Below are positions 1 to 5,546 of a stretch of 6,380 nt of DNA, one piece after another; the stretch's first letter is position 1, and each line of letters opens with the position of its first letter. The position numbers and the translations under genes are program-made. Source of the DNA: Synergistaceae bacterium (GTDB taxonomy: Bacteria > Synergistota > Synergistia > Synergistales > Aminobacteriaceae). A model generated the notes under the pieces. That model searched no databases, was not told the DNA's origin, and was given only the letters and a program-made list of their open reading frames with translations. The DNA lies in the NCBI GenBank assembly GCA_017448375.1, contig JAFSLR010000057.1, forward strand, positions 1 through 6,380, in the 5' to 3' direction.

Positions 1-1135
1 AATACGAAAAAGTATTAGTATTGTAGTTATAATGCTCCGAATACTGAAGCATGACAGGCAGAACGGCAATATCATCTCGCCCGTCCCCGTCAAAATCGCC
101 AGCTACAGTTCAGAGTGAATATGTGCAGGAAATGCCGTCCATGTTTCCGCCGCGTGCTTGGTATTGCCCAGTTACGTCATCTCCATCCCATGATGTTGCT
201 GTGTAGTTGTACGTGTCTACTGTACCGCTATTTAACACGCTGACATTGAAGCCGCCGCCGCCCTCATTATCGCCTTGCAGAGTAACCTGAAGGACTGCGC
301 AGCGCACTGCTGTCCTGTCCGAGTACACTACAGCAATCTCATTCTTGTAGCCGTCATTGTTGAAATCGCCGACCGTCATGCTGACAGGGAAATATACAGT
401 TCCGTCAAGCATTTTAGGAACATTGCTGTCATTGAGAGTCGTTGACCATGAGCCAAAATCAGCCAGAACTGAGAATGCAAAAGCGTCATCATCATTATCG
501 TCCGGGCTGGCATATCCCAGAGTTACATTGATTGTTTTGTCGTCCCTCGTGAGATATGCTGTAACTTCATATTTCTAACCTTTTACGGTCATACCGCCTT
601 TCACATCGAGCAGTATACCTTTTACTAAATCTCCATAGCGGTCGTAGTTGCCATGCCCAATCTGGGCGTTTCCATCGTCAGCCTTGCCCGTAACATAAGC
701 AGTTTCACTTTTTATCCCGTGTCCAGACTCATAAGAAAAATTCGCCAGATGTTTTTTGTCGTCGTTGGCATTTACTTTTGCGATTTCGGCAACGGACAAG
801 TTCCGATAATTTAAGGGAGTGTCGAGGGTGCCGGGAATATCAGCCTGTAGTGAGGCTTGGTGATTATTGCTGCCGTCAGTGTTGAGCGTGTAGAGTTCTA
901 TGTGTTCTTTGTAGTAGTTGGTATCTTGGGGATACGCGCCGTAAATGTACAGGGAGTCCTTCCCGAACTGGAAATCCCCCGATGTTTGTCCCGTAACATG
1001 ACGGATTATGTCGGGTATCTGACTCAGTGCGAGCTCTGAGCCGTCATGACCCTTAACCGTTACTGCGAATGACGTTCCCGCGCTCACGAACAGCAAAAGC
1101 AGGACGCAAAGTGAAAAACGCAAATTGTGTTTCAT
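1..1135 (-). pseudogene. Secreted FG-GAP/VCBS-repeat protein gene interrupted by two in-frame stops, 3' end beyond window
   Basis: Reading the minus strand from the ATG at 1133-1135, one frame stays protein-like to the window edge. It is broken only by TAG (575-577) and TGA (110-112). After the TAG it continues KYEVTAYLTRDDKTINVTLG and on through a repeat GDFNNDGYKNEIAVV (326-370). After the TGA it continues at once with a second copy, TVAGDFDGDGRDDIAVL (59-109). GDFxxDGxxDIAV is the calcium-binding signature of FG-GAP/VCBS beta-propeller repeats, which occur in exported adhesins and enzymes. No frameshift is seen in over 1.1 kb. Both stops are one C-to-T change from sense codons (CAG to TAG, CGA to TGA), so a recently inactivated gene is the simplest reading. 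Sequencing error or stop-codon recoding remain possible. Partner and substrate are unknown. Confidence 0.75.
575..1135 (-). CDS. Intact N-terminal open segment of the FG-GAP protein (186 aa, signal peptide)
   Basis: This is the part of the interrupted gene that can be translated conventionally. It starts at the ATG 1133-1135, nine bases after a near-perfect ribosome site, AAGGAGGA (1145-1152). Residues 1-24 form a Sec signal peptide: basic MKHNLR, a hydrophobic CVLLLLFV core and a TSFA cleavage site before VTVKG. The mature part is polar, rich in Asn, Asp and Gly, and has no motif I recognise; it looks like the region in front of the beta-propeller repeats. It ends at GGMTVKG with TAG, where the frame clearly carries on into related sequence. 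If translated alone it would be a truncated exported protein. A conventional gene caller would report it as a hypothetical protein. Confidence 0.6.
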   Translation of the reverse strand: MKHNLRFSLCVLLLLFVSAGTSFAVTVKGHDGSELALSQIPDIIRHVTGQTSGDFQFGKDSLYIYGAYPQDTNYYKEHIELYTLNTDGSNNHQASLQADIPGTLDTPLNYRNLSVAEIAKVNANDDKKHLANFSYESGHGIKSETAYVTGKADDGNAQIGHGNYDRYGDLVKGILLDVKGGMTVKG

Positions 1136-1144
1136 GAATAAATT

Positions 1145-1152
1145 TCCTCCTT
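1145..1152 (-). promoter_or_regulatory. Ribosome binding site AAGGAGGA of the minus-strand gene
   Basis: The plus-strand bases TCCTCCTT read AAGGAGGA on the minus strand and lie nine bases before the ATG at 1133-1135. This is an almost full-length anti-16S match and fixes the start. It also shows that the initiation signals of the interrupted gene are still in good order. Confidence 0.85.
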
Positions 1153-1307
1153 ACTGAAATTTTTTCTGGTAATATCGAGGTGGGTGAATTTATATTACTT
1201 CAGCCGAAAAAATAAAGTGTCATGAAAAACTCAAAATCGCATGAATTACGCAGGACTTTAAGTTTAGTGCAGGCGTGTAAAATTCAGAAATCAAAAATTT
1301 ACAGTTT

Positions 1308-1313
1308 AAGGAG
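1308..1313 (+). promoter_or_regulatory. Ribosome binding site AAGGAG that fixes the cupin gene start at 1324
   Basis: AAGGAG lies ten bases before the ATG at 1324-1326, which opens directly into a signal peptide. This supports 1324 over the upstream in-frame ATG at 1222, which has no ribosome site. Confidence 0.85.
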
Positions 1314-1323
1314 AGATTCAGAA

Positions 1324-2454
1324 ATGAAAATTTTTGTCATGGCGATTCTTTTCGCGGCATTGATGAACGGAATCGCATTCGCTCACACTGTGTTTTCGCC
1401 CGAAGGAAAGACTCTCAAGATTCATTGGGCAGTCCTCGAAGCAAAGCCCGGAAAATTTCCCGACATGGCCGCAATCAGCGCACGGACAGTAGCACGTTCA
1501 ACGCCGAATGAGTCCGGGACGTATTCACTTTACGGCGCAATCGACAAAGCTAACCCTGATATTATGAGGTTACTTGAGATATACGAGGACGAGTCAGCGT
1601 ACACGTTTCACACTTCAAGCGAAGGATACAAGGCGTTTGTTGAGGAGCGGAAACCGTATCTTGAGAGCGTGAAATTTCTTCCTGTTGACGCGGTTGTACT
1701 TGAACAGAAGAGATCCGGCGCGGGAAAATTCGTCATTCTGACTCTGATTGAGATTAAGCCCGATAATCTTGAGGATTTCAGGACGCTAATCACTCAGGAA
1801 TATTCGAGGGCAGTTGGGGAAGTTCCCGGCGTAATGGGAATGTTTGCGACAAGTGAGAAGGGGGAACGCAAAAATTTCATTCACGCAATGGAGATTTACG
1901 CGGACGAGTCAGCATATAATAGTTACATTAAATCCGAGCATTACAAAACCTACAGGAAGAAGGCAGATATTATGACAGAAACGCGCAAGGATTTTGAGAG
2001 CCAGCCCGCGAATATCAATCTCAGCGAAAAGGGATTACATCTTGACCCTGAGTCGGCAAATCTTCCTTTCCCCGCCGGAAAACCGAACACAGCATACGCG
2101 CAGTACTTTGACGGAATGAGCTATCTTTCGCCGTTGTCGCTCGAACAGGTAACAATCTTCAACGTAACGTTTGAGCCCGGCTGCCGTAACCACTGGCACA
2201 TTCACCACGCGAAGAACGGAGGCGGCCAGATACTTATTGCCGTATCGGGTCGTGGGTGGTATCAGGAATGGGGGAAGCCCGCGCAGGAATTGAAGCCCGG
2301 TGATGTCGTGAATATTCCCGCGAACGTAAAGCATTGGCACGGGGCAGCGAAGGATTCGTGGTTTCAGCATTTTGCGGTTGAGGTTTCTGGGGAGGAAACG
2401 TCTAACGAATGGTGCGAGGCCGTAAGCCCGGAGGAGTACGCGAAGCTGAAGTGA
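1324..2454 (+). CDS. Exported ABM-ABM-cupin fusion protein (376 aa)
   Basis: Residues 1-20 are a Sec signal peptide ending AFA before HTVFSP. Two antibiotic-biosynthesis-monooxygenase (ABM) type domains follow, about residues 30-127 and 134-228. Each carries the typical strand-helix signature (LEIYEDESAY at 85-94, MEIYADESAY at 189-198), which points to an internal duplication. Residues 255-360 are a cupin. Its first motif is G286-x5-H292-x-H294 with Gln302 where many cupins have Glu, then G309. Its second is G326-x5-P332 ending at H337. Likely metal ligands are H292, H294 and H337. ABM domains often act on quinones or other aromatics. Cupins of this sequence type occur next to, or fused with, CMD-family proteins. 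It is first in the plus-strand gene set. The substrate is unknown; the domain calls are firm, the periplasmic role is inferred. Confidence 0.88.
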   Translation: MKIFVMAILFAALMNGIAFAHTVFSPEGKTLKIHWAVLEAKPGKFPDMAAISARTVARSTPNESGTYSLYGAIDKANPDIMRLLEIYEDESAYTFHTSSEGYKAFVEERKPYLESVKFLPVDAVVLEQKRSGAGKFVILTLIEIKPDNLEDFRTLITQEYSRAVGEVPGVMGMFATSEKGERKNFIHAMEIYADESAYNSYIKSEHYKTYRKKADIMTETRKDFESQPANINLSEKGLHLDPESANLPFPAGKPNTAYAQYFDGMSYLSPLSLEQVTIFNVTFEPGCRNHWHIHHAKNGGGQILIAVSGRGWYQEWGKPAQELKPGDVVNIPANVKHWHGAAKDSWFQHFAVEVSGEETSNEWCEAVSPEEYAKLK

Positions 2455-2526
2455 ATTTTTGTCGGGGAGTTGAGGAAGTGAAAGAAAACGAGTATAGCTG
2501 AAGAACGAGAAAAGAAATGGCAGAGT

Positions 2527-3333
2527 TTGACGCTTGCGGATGATTTTCTGTTCTGCAAGATAATGTCAGACACAAAGCTGTGCAAAGAAATGCTCCGGCG
2601 AATATTTCCCGATTTAGATGTGAGTGAGATTCAGTCGGTAGAGTCGCAGAAAGCGGAGAAGCTAGCCCTTCATATACGGGGGGTGAGGTTTGATGTATTT
2701 ACGCGGACGGCACGAGAGATATTTGATGTGGAGGCGCAGAAGCGAAAGCTGGAAGATTTGTCGAAAAGGCCGAGAGCGTATCATATTGTGATAGGTTATG
2801 ACGGTCTTAATGTTGAGACGCTGAGGACTTCAGGGAATTATAAGGGATTGCCCGATGCGTATGTAATCTTTATCTGTATGTTTGACCCATTCGGAAAGGG
2901 GCGGCATATATACAGCTTTGAGAACTACTGCACGGAGGATAAGAATATTGCGCTTGGGGACGGAGCGTATACGGTGTTCCTGAATACGAAAGGGAAGCTG
3001 AATGATGTAAGCCCGGAGTTAAAGAGATTTCTGGACTTTCTGGGGAATAACGAAGTCAGCGAAGATTCGTATATTAAGGAGTTGGACGAGAAAGTGAAGG
3101 AAGCGAAAGCGAATACGGAATGGAGGCGGGAATACATGAGGTTATTAACGATAGAGGACGAGAAATTCGCGGAAGGTCGTAATATAGGGCGTGAAGAAGG
3201 CCGAGAGGAGGGACGCGCAGAGGGTGAGCAACATGGCCGAACAGCCGAAAAACGCACAATATATGAACGACTTGTAGCGGATGGAATGACGGCGCAAAAA
3301 GCATCAATAATAACAGGGTGGAATTTGAAGTAA
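2527..3333 (+). CDS. Rpn-family PD-(D/E)XK nuclease / putative transposase, N-terminus probably damaged
   Basis: The protein (268 aa from TTG) matches the Rpn/PDDEXK_2 family, whose E. coli members are DNA endonucleases linked to recombination and phage defence. Visible marks are the opening LTLADDFLFCKIMSD, catalytic-type D56 (RFDVF) and E69-x-Q71 (FDVEAQ), the family segment YVIFICMFDPFGKGRHIYSFEN cut here to residues 112-120 and 121-132, and a Gly/Arg/Glu repeat tail (221-233) ending in an MTAQKASIITGW helix. The usual Trp of the family opening lies upstream of TTG: in-frame codons from 2482 read KKTSIAEEREKKWQSL, but no NTG start precedes them. TTG 2527 has no ribosome site. A one-base insertion near 2499 would explain this (see findings). 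The gene stands between functionally related neighbours, which suggests insertion. Activity is uncertain. Confidence 0.8.
   Translation: MTLADDFLFCKIMSDTKLCKEMLRRIFPDLDVSEIQSVESQKAEKLALHIRGVRFDVFTRTAREIFDVEAQKRKLEDLSKRPRAYHIVIGYDGLNVETLRTSGNYKGLPDAYVIFICMFDPFGKGRHIYSFENYCTEDKNIALGDGAYTVFLNTKGKLNDVSPELKRFLDFLGNNEVSEDSYIKELDEKVKEAKANTEWRREYMRLLTIEDEKFAEGRNIGREEGREEGRAEGEQHGRTAEKRTIYERLVADGMTAQKASIITGWNLK
3122..3138 (+). promoter_or_regulatory. Possible internal translation start within the Rpn gene
   Basis: GGAGG (3122-3126) lies nine bases before an in-frame ATG (3136-3138) inside the nuclease gene. The bases also encode Trp-Arg-Arg-Glu-Tyr, a stretch that seems common in this family, so the match may come partly from protein constraint. 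Confidence 0.4.
3136..3333 (+). CDS. Candidate intragenic small protein (65 aa), C-terminal part of the Rpn nuclease
   Basis: Starting at Met204 of the nuclease frame, this would yield MRLLTIEDEKFAEG and on through the Gly/Arg/Glu repeats to ITGWNLK, without the nuclease fold. In E. coli, Rpn genes are reported to make short C-terminal proteins from internal starts, which bind the full-length nuclease and block its toxicity. Size, frame, position and the ribosome site in front fit that scheme. That a similar product is made here is inference. The alternative is that the internal site is an accident of codons Trp-Arg-Arg. Confidence 0.35.
   Translation: MRLLTIEDEKFAEGRNIGREEGREEGRAEGEQHGRTAEKRTIYERLVADGMTAQKASIITGWNLK
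3187..3225 (+). repeat. Short coding repeats GREEGREEGRAEG
   Basis: Tandem 12-base units encode GREE, GREE and GRAE in the Rpn tail. The codons differ between units (cgt/cga/cgc, gaa/gag), so the peptide pattern is kept more than the DNA. Such charged repeat tails are typical of Rpn proteins and may differ in unit number between strains. Confidence 0.7.
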
Positions 3334-3337
3334 GGAG
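3332..3337 (+). promoter_or_regulatory. Ribosome binding site AAGGAG overlapping the Rpn stop codon
   Basis: AAGGAG begins within the TAA stop (3331-3333) and ends eight bases before the ATG at 3346. This selects 3346 over the in-frame GTG at 3337, which is part of the site itself. The overlap suggests that ribosomes ending the nuclease could feed the next gene. Confidence 0.8.
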
Positions 3338-3345
3338 TGTTAATC

Positions 3346-4104
3346 ATGAGAATAATATTTATAGGAGTGATTGCTGTTATGGTTATGGCAACATGCGCAT
3401 TTGCAAACGTTAAGGAGTTCAGGAAAACTGATCCTGAGTTCGCTGAGTTTTTCGGGAATTTCGCGGGCGTTGAGGTTCCGTCACAGTCAAAACTTGATGC
3501 CCGTACAAGATACATGGCCATTCTTGCGGCGTTAATGGGCTGTCAGGGCGTTGACGAGTTCAGAGCGGTATTGCCGGAAGCACTTGACGCGGGACTCACT
3601 CCGTCAGAAGTCAAAGAGGTAATCTATCAGGGTACGGCCTATCTTGGTATCGGACGCACACGGCCTTTTCTCACGTCAGCAAATGAATTTTTCACGCAGA
3701 AAGGAATCTCCCTTCCTCTTGAGAATGCCTCAACAACTACACCCGATAACAGAGTCGAAAAGGGAAACGGCGCACAGGTTGAAATTTTTGGTGAAGGCAT
3801 GAAGGGATTTCAGGACTCAGGGCCGGAGGAAACTCGACACATTAACCGCTGGCTTGCCGGAAACTGTTTCGGGGATTACTACACGCGAAAAGGACTCACT
3901 CTCAGGGAGCGCGAAATGATTACGTTCTGTTACATCGCGGCTCAGGGAGGGTGCGAACCTCAGCTTACGGCTCACGCAAAAGGCAACATGAACATGGGAA
4001 ACGACAAGGCATATTTGATTGATGTTGTGTCGCAGTGCCTTCCGTATATCGGTTATCCCAGAAGCCTTAACGCTATAACCTGTATCAACAAGGCGGCGGA
4101 ATAA
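3346..4104 (+). CDS. Exported two-domain carboxymuconolactone decarboxylase (CMD) family protein (252 aa)
   Basis: Residues 1-20 form a signal peptide ending CAFA before NVKEF. Two CMD-like helical domains follow. The first (about 27-118) contains RTRYMAILAALMGCQG and GLTPSEVKEVIYQGTAYLG. The second (about 146-250) contains LREREMITFCYIAAQGG, then C203-E204 and H210, and NMNMGNDKAYLIDVVSQCLPY split at residues 214-222 and 223-233. The family includes gamma-carboxymuconolactone decarboxylase and the peroxidase-linked AhpD. The AhpD CxxC pair is missing here, so a disulfide reductase role is not supported. Glu204/His210 fit the acid-base pattern of CMD enzymes. The ATG lies 12 bases after the Rpn stop; the TAA shares its last base with the next ATG, so the two genes are probably translationally coupled. 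The actual substrate is unknown. Confidence 0.88.
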   Translation: MRIIFIGVIAVMVMATCAFANVKEFRKTDPEFAEFFGNFAGVEVPSQSKLDARTRYMAILAALMGCQGVDEFRAVLPEALDAGLTPSEVKEVIYQGTAYLGIGRTRPFLTSANEFFTQKGISLPLENASTTTPDNRVEKGNGAQVEIFGEGMKGFQDSGPEETRHINRWLAGNCFGDYYTRKGLTLREREMITFCYIAAQGGCEPQLTAHAKGNMNMGNDKAYLIDVVSQCLPYIGYPRSLNAITCINKAAE

Positions 4105-5456
4105 TGATGATGAGACTTGCAATAATTTTAGCGGTGATTGCTGTCATGGCCGGGAATGCTTTTGCGGGTGAAATGATAAGCGTTAAGGGCGGTAAATTTC
4201 TCATGGGGAGTCCTGAGTCTGAAAACTGGCGGAGCGATGACGAATTACAGCACGAAGTTACGGTGTCGGACTTCCAGATTTCCCCCTATGAGGTAACGCA
4301 GTCTGAATACAAGAAGCTGACGGGCGATAATCCTTCCTCATTTAAGGGTGATAATCTTCCTGTCGAGAATGTAACATGGCTTGAGGCCGTGAGATTCTGC
4401 AACGCAAAGAGCGAGTCCGAAGGCTTGAAACCAGCATACACGATTGACGGCTCAAAAGTAGCGTGGGACTTGTCATCAGACGGCTACAGACTCCCGACCG
4501 AAGCCGAATGGGAATATTCCTGCCGTGCTGGGACATTAACGCCCTTCAACCTTGAGCACTCAATCGGAGCTGAAGAGGCGAATTTCTACGGTCATTATCC
4601 GTATGAGATTGAGGAAAATTACTTTTCACAGCACAAGCTCACGACAAAGCCGGGAATTTATCGCGCAACAACAATCGAGCCGGGGCAGTTCACACCAAAC
4701 CAGCTCGGACTCTACGACATGCACGGGAATGTAGGCGAATGGTGCTGGGACATTTACGCGGAATATGACACATCAGCAAAAACAAATCCTACAGGCCCGG
4801 AGTCGGGAACACGGCGTGTCAATCGCGGCGGGGGCTGGAATGATTTTGCCAAGAACATGCGCTCGGCTTACAGGGCAGCAGCTCCGCAGGAACGGAGGCT
4901 CTATAATGTCGGCTTCAGGGTTGCGCGCGGTGCAATCGGAACGGGGATAATCACATCTCAGGCCATACAGGAGACTTCAAGCAAGAGGAAAAATATTCTC
5001 ATAGCATATTTCACTTGGAGCGGAAACACTCAGGGAATAGCCTACGAGATTCAGAAACAGACGGGCGCGGAAATTTTCGAGATTACGCCGGAAAAACCGT
5101 ACTCCGAAAGTTACAACACGGTATTGCGCGAGGCACAGAGAGACCAGCACAGGAAAGCGCGTCCGAAGCTGAAGGATCACGTGAAGAATTTTGCGGATTA
5201 TGACGTAATAATGCTGGGTTACCCGAACTGGTGGGCTAGCATTCCCGCTCCTGTCGCAACGTTCCTTGAAGAGTATGATTTTGCCGGAAAAACGATTATG
5301 CCGTTCTGCTCACATGGAGGCGGTCGTTTCGGCCAGAGCCTAACGGCAATCGCTAAACTTGCTCCGAAGGCCGTAATCACGGAGGGATTGTCGGTTCATT
5401 ATTCGGGCGGTGGAAGGCTGAAGGACGATATATCACGCTGGCTTTCCGAGAATTAA
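4104..5456 (+). CDS. Exported fusion of a SUMF1/FGE-like domain and a flavodoxin (450 aa)
   Basis: Residues 1-21 are a signal peptide (hydrophobic LAIILAVIAVMAG, AFA cleavage). Residues 23-276 are a sulfatase-modifying-factor (FGE-sulfatase) fold: GGKFLMGS, YEVTQSEY, YRLPTEAEWEYSCRAG (128-143), MHGNVGEWCWD (206-216), GGGWND and NVGFRVAR at the end. The region that holds the two catalytic cysteines in true FGE (around 240-256) has none, so formylglycine formation is unlikely; a binding or structural role is more probable. After a linker (277-294) comes a flavodoxin (295-450) with phosphate loop FTWSGNT (303-309), GYPNWWASIPAPVATFLEEY (372-391) and SHGGGRFGQS. Its expected cofactor is FMN. Three successive in-frame ATGs (4104, 4107, 4110) are possible starts and barely alter the protein. 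It is the last gene before the terminator. Confidence 0.88.
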   Translation: MMMRLAIILAVIAVMAGNAFAGEMISVKGGKFLMGSPESENWRSDDELQHEVTVSDFQISPYEVTQSEYKKLTGDNPSSFKGDNLPVENVTWLEAVRFCNAKSESEGLKPAYTIDGSKVAWDLSSDGYRLPTEAEWEYSCRAGTLTPFNLEHSIGAEEANFYGHYPYEIEENYFSQHKLTTKPGIYRATTIEPGQFTPNQLGLYDMHGNVGEWCWDIYAEYDTSAKTNPTGPESGTRRVNRGGGWNDFAKNMRSAYRAAAPQERRLYNVGFRVARGAIGTGIITSQAIQETSSKRKNILIAYFTWSGNTQGIAYEIQKQTGAEIFEITPEKPYSESYNTVLREAQRDQHRKARPKLKDHVKNFADYDVIMLGYPNWWASIPAPVATFLEEYDFAGKTIMPFCSHGGGRFGQSLTAIAKLAPKAVITEGLSVHYSGGGRLKDDISRWLSEN

Positions 5457-5482
5457 ATCAGCAATAAGAATAGTAGAATCTT

Positions 5483-5517
5483 AACCGTACTTGTAAAATT
5501 TGCAGGTGCGGTTTTTT
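5483..5517 (+). terminator. Rho-independent terminator
   Basis: AACCGTACTTG (5483-5493) pairs with CAGGTGCGGTT (5503-5513). This gives an 11-bp stem with two G-U pairs and a nine-base loop, followed directly by a run of six T ending at 5517. It lies 27 bases after the stop of the flavodoxin fusion and closes that gene set. Because it ends only 29 bases before the CcdA-like start, the next gene depends on read-through or on a promoter at or before the hairpin. Confidence 0.85.
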
Positions 5518-5530
5518 GTTGAAATTTTTT

Positions 5531-5536
5531 GGAGAG
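5531..5536 (+). promoter_or_regulatory. Ribosome binding site GGAGAG of the CcdA-like gene
   Basis: GGAGAG lies ten bases before the ATG at 5547-5549. This favours 5547 over the in-frame TTG at 5529, which overlaps the site and has none of its own. Confidence 0.75.
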
Positions 5537-5546
5537 TGATATAAAT

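Larger units (their letters stand above)
1136..1323. promoter_or_regulatory. Divergent intergenic region between the FG-GAP gene and the cupin gene
   Basis: This AT-rich stretch of 188 bases must hold the promoters of both outward-facing genes. I see no convincing sigma-70 promoter. The best plus-strand candidate is a -10-like TAAAAT at 1278-1283 with only a poor -35. On the minus strand there is a TAATATAAAT-like stretch around 1190-1200. An open frame runs through 1222-1323 into the cupin gene, but it encodes a polar, basic peptide with no ribosome site and lies in front of an obvious signal peptide. I therefore treat it as untranslated leader. Confidence 0.5.

Noticed and set aside
1222..1323. 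N-terminal extension of the cupin gene from an upstream in-frame ATG
   Set aside because: It has no ribosome site, is polar and basic, and would bury the clear signal peptide that begins at 1324 behind AAGGAG.
2517..2526. ATG at 2517 as the Rpn start
   Set aside because: It is out of frame with the nuclease reading frame (offset of ten bases from 2527).
3346..3405. Lipoprotein signal in the CMD protein (Cys near MVMATC)
   Set aside because: The residues before the Cys do not fit a lipobox, and CAFA before NVKEF makes a good signal peptidase I site.
2925..3521. Long minus-strand open frame of 198 codons
   Set aside because: It is antisense to the Rpn and CMD genes, rich in Ser, Arg and Phe with low-complexity stretches produced by the complement of the Gly/Arg/Glu repeats, and has no family motif.
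3961..4000. AhpD-type CxxC disulfide reductase site in the CMD protein
   Set aside because: Only single Cys residues are present (Cys203 in GGCEPQL) with no CxxC pair.
4800..4870. Functional formylglycine-generating active site in the SUMF1-like domain
   Set aside because: The segment GGGWNDFAKNMRSAYR lacks the two cysteines of true FGE enzymes.
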